Below, piece by piece: positions 8,445 to 17,327 of a stretch of 64,000 bases of DNA; position 1 is the first letter of the stretch; every line of letters starts with the position of its first letter. Under the pieces are notes generated by a model. It was not told the origin of the DNA, ran no database searches, and was given only the letters and a program-made list of their open reading frames with translations. A program made the position numbers and the translations under genes. The stretch is taken from NCBI RefSeq assembly GCF_003762835.1, contig NZ_RJWA01000001.1, forward strand, positions 310,001 to 374,000, in the 5' to 3' direction. This DNA is from Micromonospora sp. HM5-17 (GTDB taxonomy: Bacteria > Actinomycetota > Actinomycetes > Mycobacteriales > Micromonosporaceae).

Positions 8445-9974
8445 TCAGCTCTGCTCGATCGTGGCTGTCGTCGTACCGCTGTTCGCCGGCGCACCCCCGG
8501 TTTGACCTCCGCCGGCGCGGAGGGCGCCGAGTCGGGCGAGCAACGCGGCCAGGTCCACACCGGTCAGGTCGCTGCCGAGTTGCAGTCCCTGGGCCACGTT
8601 GGCCGCGACCGACTTGGTCAGCGAGGTGGCGCCGTCGGTGGAGATGACCGTCAGCTTGTCGATCGCGCGCATCGGGGCGCTCGCCGCCTCCACCACCTGC
8701 GGCAGGACCTTGAGCAGCAGGTCGAGCACGGCCGCCTCGCCGTACGCCGCGAACGCCTCGGCCTTGAGGGCCATCGCCTCGGCCTCGGCCCGGCCCTTGG
8801 CCAGGATCGCCGCGGCCTCCGCCTGCCCCTCCCGCTCGATCGCCTCCGCGATCGCGGTACGCCGGCGCTGCTCCGCCTCGCCCTCCTTGGCACCCTCGAT
8901 CGCGTTCGCCTCGGCGAGCGCCGCCCGGCGGGCCCGCTCGCCCTCACCCATCAGGCGGGCCTGCTCGGCGGCGGCCTGGGCGGCGGCGATGGTGGCCTGC
9001 CGCTCGGCGTCGGCGCGGAGCACCGCCGCGTTGCGCGCCGCCTCGGCCTCCTGCTCCACCTTGTACCGGGCCGCGTCGGCCGGCTTGCGGACCTCGGTGT
9101 CGAGCTGCCGCTGCTTGAGCTCGGCGTTCCGCTCGGCGACCTTCTGCTGCTCGGAGAGGATCGCCTGGTCCCGCTCGGCCTGGGCCAGCGGGCCGGCGGC
9201 GGCCGACCTCGCCTTTGCGGCGTCGATCTCGGCCTGGATCGCGGCCTGCTTCAGGGCGAGATTCCGGTTCGCCTCGGCGATCGCCTCCTCGGCGAGCAGC
9301 CGCTCCTGCTCCGCCGCCTGCCGGGCGCGGGCCTCGGCGATCGCCGCGTCCTTGAGCACCCGGGCCGCCTCCGGCCGGCCGAGGTCCTGAAGGTACGACC
9401 CCTCGGCCAGGATGTCCTGGAGCTGGAAGGTGTCGAGCACCAGGCCCTGGTTGGTCATCGAGTGCTCGGCCTCCTCGGCGACCGCGCTGGCGAAGGCCGC
9501 GCGGTCCCGGATGATCTCCTCGATGGTGAGCCGGCCGACGATCGAGCGCAGCGCACCAGCCAGCACCTCACGGGTGAAGGACTCGATCTCGTCCTGCTGG
9601 TGCAGGAAGCGCTGCGCCGCCGCCCGGATCGCGTCCTCGGTCCCACCGACCTTGACGATCGCGACGCCGTGCAGCTCGGTCCGGATCCCCTGCTTGCTCA
9701 CCGCGCCCTTGATGCTGACGTCGATCCGCCGGCTGGAGAGGTCGATGGACTGGAGCTTCTGCACCACCGGCAGGACGAAGACCGAGGCGCCGAGGACGAC
9801 CTTCTGCCCCGACATGTCCGTCACCCGGGTGCCGTCGGCGCTCCGCGTCGTACGTCCCTTGCGGCCGGTCACGATGAACGCCTCGTTCGGCCCGGCGACC
9901 TTGATCCGGGAGAGCACGAAGAGGATGAGAATGAAGGCGAGCAGTACCGCTCCGCCGATGGCGGCGAAAATCAT
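8445..9974 (-). CDS. Flotillin-family (SPFH) membrane scaffold protein
   Basis: A 509-residue protein with an N-terminal membrane anchor (residues 1-22, MIFAAIGGAVLLAFILILFV). It has an SPFH/band 7 domain to about residue 190 and a long Ala/Glu-rich coiled coil (about 200-420) of the flotillin type with AEAE-type repeats. It then has an Ala-rich flotillin tail (MRAIDKLTVISTDGATSL). Bacterial flotillins organise fluid or functional membrane microdomains. The ATG at 9974 was preferred over an in-frame TTG 51 bases upstream because it places the hydrophobic anchor at the N-terminus. The NfeD-like gene immediately upstream completes the classical nfeD-flotillin pair. Confidence 0.9.
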   Translation of the reverse strand: MIFAAIGGAVLLAFILILFVLSRIKVAGPNEAFIVTGRKGRTTRSADGTRVTDMSGQKVVLGASVFVLPVVQKLQSIDLSSRRIDVSIKGAVSKQGIRTELHGVAIVKVGGTEDAIRAAAQRFLHQQDEIESFTREVLAGALRSIVGRLTIEEIIRDRAAFASAVAEEAEHSMTNQGLVLDTFQLQDILAEGSYLQDLGRPEAARVLKDAAIAEARARQAAEQERLLAEEAIAEANRNLALKQAAIQAEIDAAKARSAAAGPLAQAERDQAILSEQQKVAERNAELKQRQLDTEVRKPADAARYKVEQEAEAARNAAVLRADAERQATIAAAQAAAEQARLMGEGERARRAALAEANAIEGAKEGEAEQRRRTAIAEAIEREGQAEAAAILAKGRAEAEAMALKAEAFAAYGEAAVLDLLLKVLPQVVEAASAPMRAIDKLTVISTDGATSLTKSVAANVAQGLQLGSDLTGVDLAALLARLGALRAGGGQTGGAPANSGTTTATIEQS

Positions 9975-10062
9975 CAGGGCACCGTCCGTTCCGAGATGAG
10001 GGTCAGCAGCCGGGTGGGGTGGCAACGGATGTCGTGGGGGCGGGGGGCCGGCGGCCCCGGCG

Positions 10063-10575
10063 TCAGTAGGTCTCGACGAGGACGCTGGTCTCGCTCAGTG
10101 CCTCGATGACGAAGATCTGGACGCCGGTGGCGATCGGGCGCTCGGCCCGCGCGTTGAGCTTCATCGGTTGGCCAGCGACCTGGATCCGGACCTCGCCGTA
10201 GCCGTCGCTGGGGATCGGGGTCACCACGACGCCGAGCGCCCCGACCAGGTCGTTGCGGGTCAGCGTGGGGTCGGTGGGCATGTCGCGGGCCGCCCGCGAG
10301 AGCCGGGCCGCCAGCCAGCCGGCCGGAAGCGCCGCCAGGGCGCCCAGGCCGCCGGCCGCGGCGATCTGGCCGGGTGTACGGCCGCCGAGCAGTTCGTTGG
10401 CGATGGCGCCGCCGAAGCCGAGGACGCCGGCGAACCCGGCCACCGCCTCCAGGCCGATCGGTCCGTCGACGTCCGGGTTGCCGAGGTGTGCGATTTCGGT
10501 GCCAAGGAGGGCCAGCGCGAGTACCGCGACGCTTGCGCCGCCGATGGTGAGGAAAACCCAGGTCCCCGTTGCCAC
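10063..10575 (-). CDS. NfeD-like membrane protein, flotillin partner
   Basis: A 170-residue protein with one hydrophobic segment at the start (WVFLTIGGASVAVLALALLG), two more in the middle, and a C-terminal OB-fold of NfeD type (about residues 105-170, from LVGALGVVVTPI to SETSVLVETY). Such proteins are encoded with flotillins and act in the same membrane complex. The GTG at 10575 follows the terminator of the upstream gene and starts just before the first membrane segment. The distance to the flotillin ATG is 88 bases, so co-transcription is likely. No serine-protease domain is present, so this is the short NfeD form. Confidence 0.8.
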   Translation of the reverse strand: MATGTWVFLTIGGASVAVLALALLGTEIAHLGNPDVDGPIGLEAVAGFAGVLGFGGAIANELLGGRTPGQIAAAGGLGALAALPAGWLAARLSRAARDMPTDPTLTRNDLVGALGVVVTPIPSDGYGEVRIQVAGQPMKLNARAERPIATGVQIFVIEALSETSVLVETY

Positions 10576-10597
10576 GCTTGCACGGTAACCGGGAGCG

Positions 10598-10637
10598 GCA
10601 ACCCCGGCCGCCGCGTCGACGCGGCGGCCGGGGTTGC
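10598..10637 (-). terminator. Perfect 20-base-arm hairpin terminator
   Basis: A 40-base perfect palindrome (arms 10598-10617 and 10618-10637) starts 8 bases after the stop of the secreted-protein gene at 10646. It lacks a T run, but its strength and position fit a terminator that separates that gene from the nfeD-flotillin pair. Confidence 0.75.
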
Positions 10638-10645
10638 TCCGGGGG

Positions 10646-11656
10646 TCACTCGAAGGCGGTGGTCCAGGTGCGTACCTTGTAGAACTCCGCACCGGAGACG
10701 GTCTTCGCCTCGGTGGGGTTGCCGTTGGCGTCGAAGAACTGCACGGTCGGGCTGCCCCAGGTGCGCGAGCCGGTGTTGTCGCCGCGTACCCAGGCCCGCT
10801 CGCCGGAGGGCGCCTGGTTGACGTACGCCTTCACCCGGGTCGTGCTGGAGATCCGGGTGAGCGTCCGGGTGGTCGTGTCGACCGAGAAGACCCCGGTGGT
10901 GTGGGTGATGAAGAGGGTGTGCGGGTCGGTGTACGACGGTTGCAGGTCGTGCCCGAGGTTCGGGGTCACGACGCCGTCGGAGTTGGTGTAGGTGCCGAGG
11001 TTGATCGGGGATCCGGTCGCTACCAGCCGGGTGTTCCGGTACGTCCCAGTGACGGCGTACGACACCAGCTTGCCCTGGCCGATCGCCCAGATGTACTTGT
11101 ACGTCGGGTCGTAGAGGACGCCGTGCGCCCCGGGCAGGGAGATGGTCTGCACCAGGGCGAGGGTGCTCGGGTCGCTGATCTTGGTGGGCGCGTACAGCTT
11201 GAGGGTGCCGGCGGAACTCGCCACCACGATGGACCCGTTGTCGGTGATCCGCTCGATGGCGTGCGGGTTGCCGCCTGGGGTGGCCTGCCACAGGATGTCC
11301 GCGGTGGTGGCCCGCGGCTTGCCACTCTTCACGTCGATGATCGCGGCGCGGCCGCCGGAGGCGGTGACCAGGGCGACGGTGCCGAAGGCGGCGGTGGCGC
11401 GGATCCGGACGTCGGACAGGTTCTGCCAGGCCCCGCTGGTGGTGCCGGGGCTGAACTGCCAGTAGAGGTTCCCTTCCGTCCACGCCACGTTGCGGTTCCA
11501 CACCAGCACCCGGTTGCTGACCTGCTCGGTCGTGGCCAGGTAGTAGTTGTCGGCCGCGACGGCCGGACCGGCGGTGCCGACCAGCGCGGTGGCGCCGACC
11601 AGGGTGGTGGCGCCGACCGCCCCCACGAGCAGGGCGGCCAGAATCGGCTTGCGCAT
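10646..11656 (-). CDS. Secreted beta-propeller-like protein of unknown function (DUF6528-like)
   Basis: A 336-residue exported protein. A signal peptide spans about residues 1-35 (MRKPILAALLVGAVGATTLV ending in AVAADN). The mature part begins DNYYLATTEQVSNRVLVWN and contains repeated beta-strand blocks with conserved Trp and Gly (GNLYWQFSPG, LWQATPGGNPHAIE, ATPGGNPHAIERITDNGSIV, YIWAIGQGKLVSY). This pattern fits a six- or seven-bladed propeller. No catalytic residues were recognised. The ATG at 11656 is preferred because GGGAGG lies 7 bases upstream. It is flanked by a strong terminator and appears monocistronic. Confidence 0.7.
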   Translation of the reverse strand: MRKPILAALLVGAVGATTLVGATALVGTAGPAVAADNYYLATTEQVSNRVLVWNRNVAWTEGNLYWQFSPGTTSGAWQNLSDVRIRATAAFGTVALVTASGGRAAIIDVKSGKPRATTADILWQATPGGNPHAIERITDNGSIVVASSAGTLKLYAPTKISDPSTLALVQTISLPGAHGVLYDPTYKYIWAIGQGKLVSYAVTGTYRNTRLVATGSPINLGTYTNSDGVVTPNLGHDLQPSYTDPHTLFITHTTGVFSVDTTTRTLTRISSTTRVKAYVNQAPSGERAWVRGDNTGSRTWGSPTVQFFDANGNPTEAKTVSGAEFYKVRTWTTAFE

Positions 11657-11728
11657 GACATTCCTCCCACGGGTCGCCATGACAATAACCTTTGTCGATG
11701 ACGATGGGTAGGAAAAGTTTCTACGGAC

Positions 11729-12895
11729 TCAGTTCGGCGCGACGACGATCTCGGCCCGGAAGAACGGCTTCGGCAGCGGGAGTCGCTGGATCTCGGTGCC
11801 CTCCGGGTCGATCAGCACCGCCGCGCAGTCGTCCGGGTAATTCGCGAGGTAGAGCAGCCGGTCGTCCCGAACCCAGGTGACGTCGGCGCTGGGCAGCTTC
11901 CGGACCACCGTCCCGGTGGCGACCTCGACGAGCTGGGCCGACGCCTTCGCCTGCACCACCACCAGTCGACCGTCCGGAGACCAGGCGCCCGGGCCCCGGA
12001 CGGTCCCCGGCACCGGCAGCGTCCGGCTCGGCGTACCGTCGTCGGCGGTGTAGATCTGGAGCCCGGGCGACGGCGGAGTCGGCGAGCGCCTGTCGGCCGT
12101 GTCCTGCGCGGCCGGGGACTGACCGCGATCGAGCAGCGGTACGGCGATTTCCCGGCCGTTGGGCAGCCAGGAGAAGCGGCAGGGATCGGCGCAGGTGACC
12201 GGGAACGTGCGCAGCGGGTACTGACGGAGGCTGTTGTTCCTCGTGTCGAGGATCCCGAACTGGGGGTACGGCGGCTTCGGGCTGACGAAGTTGATCAGCA
12301 GCCGGGTGCCGTCCGGCGACCACTGCGCGTCGTGCACCTGGCCGTCGAGCACGGTCCAGCGGAGCTGTCGGGTGGCGTGGTCGAGCACGCCGATCTCCGG
12401 GGCGGTGAGGGAGCGCTGCACCGCGACCATGCTCCCCTGCGGGGCAACCCAGACCCGCTTGTACTGCCTGCCGAGTTCGACGTAGCGGCCGGCGACGCGG
12501 TCGTACGCCCAGGCGGCGGGGATCACCCGGGGCGAGAGGCCGGCCAGGAGCCAGCCACCGGGCAGCCGGAGCGGTCCGTCCTGCCAGTTCTCCGCGACCG
12601 GCGGCACGGTCGGGTCGACGGTCGGCGTGGCGGTGACCGCCGGTTCCGGATCGGTCCCGGTGCTCGGCGCGGCGGCGACCGGTGCGGGCGACCGTTCCAC
12701 CGGGCGTAACCAGACGTACGGCGCGGCGATGGCCGCGACCGCGACCAGCGCGGCGGCGGTGGCAGCGACCCGGCGCCGGCGGCGGATGCGCCGACCCCGG
12801 CTGATCACGATGCTGACCAGGTTCGGCGGCTGGTGAGGGTCGCCGGCCAGGTCCTGTATGGCCGCCCGGAGCAACCGCTCCTCGTTCCCGTTCAT
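11729..12895 (-). CDS. Single-pass membrane protein with PD40/propeller domain, sigma-factor partner
   Basis: A 388-residue protein. The cytoplasmic N-terminus (MNGNEERLLRAAIQDLAGDP) is followed by a basic cluster and one membrane segment near residues 42-65 (VAATAAALVAVAAIAAPYVW). The outer part has TolB/WD40-like blades, for example AQWSPDGTRLLINFV and GAWSPDGRLVVVQAKAS. The ATG at 12895 overlaps the sigma-factor stop by 4 bases (ATGA) with GGAGG 7 bases upstream, so the two are coupled. The topology is that of a membrane anti-sigma or co-regulator of the SigE-like factor upstream. That role is inferred from coupling, since no recognised anti-sigma domain is visible. Confidence 0.7.
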   Translation of the reverse strand: MNGNEERLLRAAIQDLAGDPHQPPNLVSIVISRGRRIRRRRRVAATAAALVAVAAIAAPYVWLRPVERSPAPVAAAPSTGTDPEPAVTATPTVDPTVPPVAENWQDGPLRLPGGWLLAGLSPRVIPAAWAYDRVAGRYVELGRQYKRVWVAPQGSMVAVQRSLTAPEIGVLDHATRQLRWTVLDGQVHDAQWSPDGTRLLINFVSPKPPYPQFGILDTRNNSLRQYPLRTFPVTCADPCRFSWLPNGREIAVPLLDRGQSPAAQDTADRRSPTPPSPGLQIYTADDGTPSRTLPVPGTVRGPGAWSPDGRLVVVQAKASAQLVEVATGTVVRKLPSADVTWVRDDRLLYLANYPDDCAAVLIDPEGTEIQRLPLPKPFFRAEIVVAPN

Positions 12896-13638
12896 CCGCA
12901 CACCTCCGCCCGTTCCGCGAGTTCGGCCCGTTCCGCGAGTTCCGTCCGTCGACGAGGCAGCCCTGCCCCTTCGGTCCGCTGCCGCGGTCTCACCAGGCCC
13001 GGTCGCCAGGTCGGCGCGGCCGGGTCGGCGCCGACCGGTCGGTTCGCCCCACCGGCTCGCGCGGTCTCGCCGGTCCGCTCCGCCGCCGCGGTCCGCCCTG
13101 GCCGCTGCCGGCCGGTGTCGCGCCCCGCCGACCTGGCCGCCTCGGCGAGTTCCGGAACGAGTTCGCGGAGCTTGACCAGCGCCCGGGACGCCTGGCTGGC
13201 CACCGTGCCCGGCCGGCAGCCGAGCATCGCGGCGGTCTGCTCGACCGTCTGGTCCTCCAGGTAGCGGAGCACCAGCACGGCCCGTTGCCGGGGCGGCAGC
13301 GCCCGCAGCGCGTCACGGAGCAGCATCCGGACCGCGGTGTCGTGGTCGAGCTGCGCGTCGGCGACGGACTGTCGCTCCGGCACCTCGGCGACGGTGACCT
13401 CGGCGCGTCGGCTGCGGCGGCGCCAGAGCGAGATCTGGTCGTGGTAGAGGATCTGCCGGACGTACGGCTCCGCGTCGCCCCGGATCCGCGGCCAGCGGGC
13501 GTACGCCTTGGCCAGCGCGTTCTGCAGCAGGTCCTCGGCGGTGTGCGGGTCGCCGGCGAGCGCCTGGGCGACCCGGAGCAACGCATCACCCCGTTCATGC
13601 ACGAATCGGGTGAATTCCTGCTCGGCCGTCCGTCCCAC
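12892..13638 (-). CDS. SigE-family ECF sigma factor
   Basis: A 248-residue sigma factor of the actinobacterial SigE family (related to streptomycete SCO4908-type factors). Region 2 (EFTRFVHERGDALLRVAQAL to YVRQILYHDQISLWRRR) is joined to region 4 (LPPRQRAVLVLRYLEDQTVE, then AAMLGCRPGTVASQASRALV). The tail of about 80 residues is Arg/Ala/Pro-rich and ends with an ERAELAERAE repeat. The GTG at 13638 was chosen for its GGAGG 6 bases upstream and because the protein then begins GRTAEQEFTRFV, as in relatives. It is translationally coupled to the PD40 membrane protein, which probably controls it. Confidence 0.85.
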   Translation of the reverse strand: MGRTAEQEFTRFVHERGDALLRVAQALAGDPHTAEDLLQNALAKAYARWPRIRGDAEPYVRQILYHDQISLWRRRSRRAEVTVAEVPERQSVADAQLDHDTAVRMLLRDALRALPPRQRAVLVLRYLEDQTVEQTAAMLGCRPGTVASQASRALVKLRELVPELAEAARSAGRDTGRQRPGRTAAAERTGETARAGGANRPVGADPAAPTWRPGLVRPRQRTEGAGLPRRRTELAERAELAERAEVCG

Positions 13639-13751
13639 GACCCACCTCCTCCAGAGCAGACGCGTGGGGCGGACGAAGCTTTGCCTCACTTGACCGAATC
13701 CGCCCGAGCGGCGGGCCGCCCCGTACGAGCCGGAGCGGCCGCCGGCCTGTG

Positions 13752-13790
13752 GGCGGCCGGGACCCGGACGTGCCCCGGACCCCGGCCGCC
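13752..13790 (-). terminator. Hairpin downstream of the MMPL gene
   Basis: Sixteen-base arms with two mismatches (13752-13767 and 13775-13790) lie 19 bases beyond the MMPL stop on the minus strand. A short direct repeat of TCAGACCCGGG precedes it. No T run. Confidence 0.5.
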
Positions 13791-13808
13791 GGCCGGGTCA
13801 GACCCGGG

Positions 13809-15998
13809 TCAGACCCGGGTGAGCTCCTGCTCCGGCTGGGCCGCCGCGAGGTGGTGGCGCAACCGCTCCCCCTCGATGTCGACGCTGGGCAGGATCCTGG
13901 CGAGCCAGCGCGGCAGCCACCAGGCGGCCCGGCCGAGCAGTGACATCACCGCCGGCACGATGGTCATCCGGACCACGAAGGCGTCGATCACCACCCCGAT
14001 GGCGAGGGCGAAGCCCATCGACTTGATGATCGGATCGTCCATCATGACGAAGCCGCCGAAGACCGAGGTCATGATCAGCGCGGCCGCCGTCACGACCCGG
14101 GCGCCGTGGCCCGTGCCGTTGACCGTGGCCTGGGTCGGGGTGTCGCCGTGGACGAAGTCCTCCCGCATCCGCGAGACCAGGAACACCTCGTAGTCCATCG
14201 CCAGCCCGAACAGGATGCCGATCAGCAGGATCGGCAGGAAGCTGACCAGCGGGCGGGGGGTGTCCACGCCGACCAGGTCGGCCAGGTGGCCCTGTTGGAA
14301 GATCAGCACGGTGAGGCCGAAGGTGGCGCCGACGGTCAGCAGGAAGCCGAGCGCCGCCTTCAGCGGCACCAGCACCGACCGGAAGACCAGCATCAGCAGC
14401 AGTACCGACAGCCCGACGACGAGCAGCAGGTACCACGGCATGGCGTCGGAGAGCTTCTCCGAGGCGTCGATCCCGACCGCGGTCTGGCCGGTGAGCGCCA
14501 CCTCGACCCCGTCCGCCTCGTCGATGGCGGCGACCTTCGCCCGGAGGTCGTGCACCAGTGTCTCGGTCGCCGGGTCGGTCGGCCCGGTGGTCGGGATGAC
14601 CGGCAGCACCGCGGTGCGCTGGTCTCGGCTCTGCTGCGGCGGGGCGACCGCGAGCAGGTTCGGGGTACCCTGCACCGCCGCCATCACCTCCTGGGCGGCG
14701 GCACCGGTCCGTTTGGCCGAGTCGCCGGAGACGACCAGCACCAGCCGGTTGTTGAAGCCGGGGCCGAAGCCCTCGGTGATCAGGTCGGCCGCCTCGCGCT
14801 GCGGCGTGCCCTTCGGGGCGCTGCCGTGGTCCGGGAGCGCGACCCGCATGTCGGCGGCGGGAAGGGCGAGCGCCCCGAGCCCGAGCAGCACGACCAGGAT
14901 CACCGGTACGCGCAGCCGGATCACCAGCCGGGCCCAGCGGAACCCGAAGCCCTCCCGCCCCGCGGCGTCCCCGCCGCCGTCGGCGCGGCGGAGCCGGCGG
15001 GGCAGGACCCGCCGGCCGGCGAAGCCGAGCAGCGCCGGGAGCAGGGTCAACGCGACGAGTACGGCCACCGCGACGGTGCCGGCGGCGGCCAGCCCCATGA
15101 CGGTCAGGAACGGGATGTCCACCACGGCGAGGCCGGCCAGCGCGATCACCACGGTGAGCCCGGCGAAGAGGACGGCGGAGCCGGCGGTGCCGATGGCCCG
15201 CCCGACCGCCTCCTCCGGCTCCAGCCCGTCCAGCGCGTTCTGCCGGTAGCGCGAGGTGATGAAGAGGGAGTAGTCGATCCCGACCGCGAGGCCGAGCATC
15301 AGGGCGAGCACCGGCGCCACGCTGGTCAGCTCGACGACGCTGCTCACCGCGTAGAGGCCGGCCATGCCGGCGCCGACCCCGAGCAGCGCGTTGAGCATGG
15401 TCATCCCGGCCGCGACCAGCGACCCGAGGGTCACCACGAGGACCACCAGGGCGATCACCACGCCGATGCCCTCGGAGCTGCCGACCTCCGGGACGCTGGC
15501 CATCATCTCCCCACCGTGCTCGACCCGTAGCCCGGCGGCCGTCGCGGCCGCGCCGGTCTTCGTGTACGCCTCGCGCTGCGCGTCGGTGACCTCGTCGGCC
15601 TGCGCGGCGAACTGGACCTGGATCAGGGCGTACCGGCCGTCCGGCGAGACCGCGCCCGCGGTGTACGGGTCGATCGCGCCCAGTGCCCCAGGCAGCGTCG
15701 ACGCCTCCCGGACCAGGTCGGCCACCACGGCCCGCCGGTCCGGGGTGGTCAGCTGCTGCCCCTCCGGCGCGGCGATCGCGATGGTGCCGGTCGCGCCACT
15801 CGCCTCGGGAAACTCCCGCTTCAGCGCGTCGATCGCGCGTTGTGACTCGGTCCCGGGAATGGAGAAGTTCGAGGCGGTGGGGCCCATGAACGCGTACGCG
15901 GCGCCGCCGAGCGCGGCCAGCGCGACGAGCCAGAGGACCACGACGAGCCGGCGGCGGCGGAACGAGGCCCGGCCGAGCTGGTAGAGGAGTGTCGCCAT
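13809..15998 (-). CDS. MMPL/RND-type membrane exporter
   Basis: A 729-residue transporter with 11-12 membrane segments in two halves, each with a large extracytoplasmic loop, as in MmpL and streptomycete ActII-3-like exporters. Family marks include the N-terminal FRRRRLVVVLWLVALAALGG, the central GIDYSLFITSRYR in half one and its counterpart GLAMDYEVFLVSRMREDFVH in half two. These Asp-Tyr pairs form the proton relay. The substrate cannot be read from sequence; lipids or small amphiphilic drugs are typical. A TetR gene 96 bases upstream in the same direction, with operators beyond it, implies repression relieved by a ligand. Confidence 0.9.
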   Translation of the reverse strand: MATLLYQLGRASFRRRRLVVVLWLVALAALGGAAYAFMGPTASNFSIPGTESQRAIDALKREFPEASGATGTIAIAAPEGQQLTTPDRRAVVADLVREASTLPGALGAIDPYTAGAVSPDGRYALIQVQFAAQADEVTDAQREAYTKTGAAATAAGLRVEHGGEMMASVPEVGSSEGIGVVIALVVLVVTLGSLVAAGMTMLNALLGVGAGMAGLYAVSSVVELTSVAPVLALMLGLAVGIDYSLFITSRYRQNALDGLEPEEAVGRAIGTAGSAVLFAGLTVVIALAGLAVVDIPFLTVMGLAAAGTVAVAVLVALTLLPALLGFAGRRVLPRRLRRADGGGDAAGREGFGFRWARLVIRLRVPVILVVLLGLGALALPAADMRVALPDHGSAPKGTPQREAADLITEGFGPGFNNRLVLVVSGDSAKRTGAAAQEVMAAVQGTPNLLAVAPPQQSRDQRTAVLPVIPTTGPTDPATETLVHDLRAKVAAIDEADGVEVALTGQTAVGIDASEKLSDAMPWYLLLVVGLSVLLLMLVFRSVLVPLKAALGFLLTVGATFGLTVLIFQQGHLADLVGVDTPRPLVSFLPILLIGILFGLAMDYEVFLVSRMREDFVHGDTPTQATVNGTGHGARVVTAAALIMTSVFGGFVMMDDPIIKSMGFALAIGVVIDAFVVRMTIVPAVMSLLGRAAWWLPRWLARILPSVDIEGERLRHHLAAAQPEQELTRV

Positions 15999-16094
15999 GT
16001 CGGTCGCTTCCTTGTCGAGTGATCGAGCGGCTTGTCGGGGGTGGGGGCGGTGGGGACTGCGCCGGGGTGGGGGTCGGTGGGGATCGGTGCCGGG

Positions 16095-16631
16095 TCAGGC
16101 GCCGGAAGCGAGTGCGCGCCGCGCGACCTGGATCAGGGCCGAGCGGAGTTCGGCCGGGTCGTCGGGGCAGTCGATCACGACCGCGGTGATCCCGGCGAGC
16201 AGCACCTGCGCGGCGATCCGGGCCGCCGGGTCGGCCGATCCGCCGGTGAAGGCGTCGATCAGCCGGGCGGTGGCCGGGTACAGGTCGGCGAAGGCGGGGT
16301 GTTCGAGCAGCTGCGAAAGGTCGTTGTAGATGAGCGCGACCTCGCGCCGGTACGTCAGCACGAGGTCCACGAAGCCCTCGATGGCGACCTCTCGCGCGGC
16401 GTCGGCATCCAGCCCGCTGATCCGGGCGTCCAGTGTGGCCAGGTCCCGGGCGGCGGGGGCGACCAGTTCGAGGAGGATCGCCTCCTTGCTGTCGAAGTGG
16501 TAGAGCAGGGTCGCCTTCGAGCAGCCGACCTCGACCGCGATGTCGTGCAGCGATGTGCCCTTGAAGCCGGCGTGGCTGAACCGCCGCGCCGCCACGGCCA
16601 GAATCTCGTCCCGGGTCTTGCTACGCGCCAT
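16095..16631 (-). CDS. TetR-family repressor of the MMPL operon
   Basis: A 178-residue regulator. The N-terminal helix-turn-helix spans residues 5-50 ([20 protein letters not shown], then [20 protein letters not shown]) and is followed by an all-helical ligand domain. The ATG at 16631 is preferred over a GTG 9 bases upstream because GGAGG then lies 8 bases before it. The two palindromes at 16660-16692 sit directly upstream, so it very likely represses itself, the downstream exporter and possibly the divergent ogt. Confidence 0.9.
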   Translation of the reverse strand: MARSKTRDEILAVAARRFSHAGFKGTSLHDIAVEVGCSKATLLYHFDSKEAILLELVAPAARDLATLDARISGLDADAAREVAIEGFVDLVLTYRREVALIYNDLSQLLEHPAFADLYPATARLIDAFTGGSADPAARIAAQVLLAGITAVVIDCPDDPAELRSALIQVARRALASGA

Positions 16632-16659
16632 CTCCGACACCTCCGTCGCCCAGGATGCC

Positions 16660-16692
16660 TGACCGAACGGTCAGTCCTTGACCGATCGGTCA
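16660..16692. promoter_or_regulatory. Two tandem TetR operators
   Basis: TGACCGAACGGTCA (16660-16673) and TGACCGATCGGTCA (16679-16692) are near-identical palindromes 19 bases apart centre to centre. They have the TGACCG/CGGTCA half-sites common for TetR family regulators. They lie between the divergent tetR and ogt starts, 28 bases before tetR. Confidence 0.85.
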
Positions 16693-16750
16693 GATTGTGA
16701 GCTGGGTAACGCTGCGGAACCCTCGTGGGGGCGGGGTGGAGAATGGGCGG

Positions 16751-17242
16751 GTGCGCTGGACGGTCCTTGACACGCCGATCGGCGCCCTCTCCGTCGGAGC
16801 CGACGAGGTGGGCGTCTGCCGCGTGCGCTTCGGGCCGGTCGAGGCGGCGACGGAAAACCCGTCGCCCACGGCGGACGACCCGCTGCTGGCCGCGGCGGTC
16901 GCCGAGCTACGGGCGTACTTCGCCGGGGAGCTGACCGAGTTCACCGTGCCGCTGCACGTACGCGAGGGCTCGGAGTTCGAGCGCGCCGTCTGGGCCGAGA
17001 TGTCGACGATCCCGTACGGCGAGACCCGGACGTACGGCGAGGTGGCGGCGGCGGTGGGCGACCAGGGAGCGGCGCGCGCGGTCGGCGTGGCGTGCAACCG
17101 CAACCCGATCCCGGTGATCGTGCCGTGCCACCGGATCGTCGGGGCGGGTGGCAAGTTGGTCGGCTTCGGCGGCGGTCTGCCCCGCAAGCGGCACCTGCTG
17201 GAACTGGAGGCCGGGGTCGCCCTCCAGCGCGCCTGGCGCTGA
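16751..17242 (+). CDS. ogt: Methylated-DNA--[protein]-cysteine S-methyltransferase
   Basis: A 163-residue suicide repair enzyme that removes alkyl groups from O6-alkylguanine. It has the active-site PCHRIVGAGG motif (IPVIVPCHRIVG) and the preceding helix-turn-helix region with FERAVWAEMSTIPYGET and TYGEVAAAVG. The conserved Asn (CNRNP) and the C-terminal GFGGGLPRKRHLLELE are present. The GTG at 16751 gives the usual length for short Ogt proteins; a GTG at 16736 is an alternative. It is divergent from tetR and shares the operator region, so the TetR protein may also affect it. Confidence 0.93.
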   Translation: MRWTVLDTPIGALSVGADEVGVCRVRFGPVEAATENPSPTADDPLLAAAVAELRAYFAGELTEFTVPLHVREGSEFERAVWAEMSTIPYGETRTYGEVAAAVGDQGAARAVGVACNRNPIPVIVPCHRIVGAGGKLVGFGGGLPRKRHLLELEAGVALQRAWR

Positions 17243-17327
17243 CCCGGCGACCGCCCAGGTGGCGGCCGCCTTCTCGACGCCGGCCGCCGGAGGCGGTCGA
17301 CGACGGGCCGATGGTGGCCGACGACGG

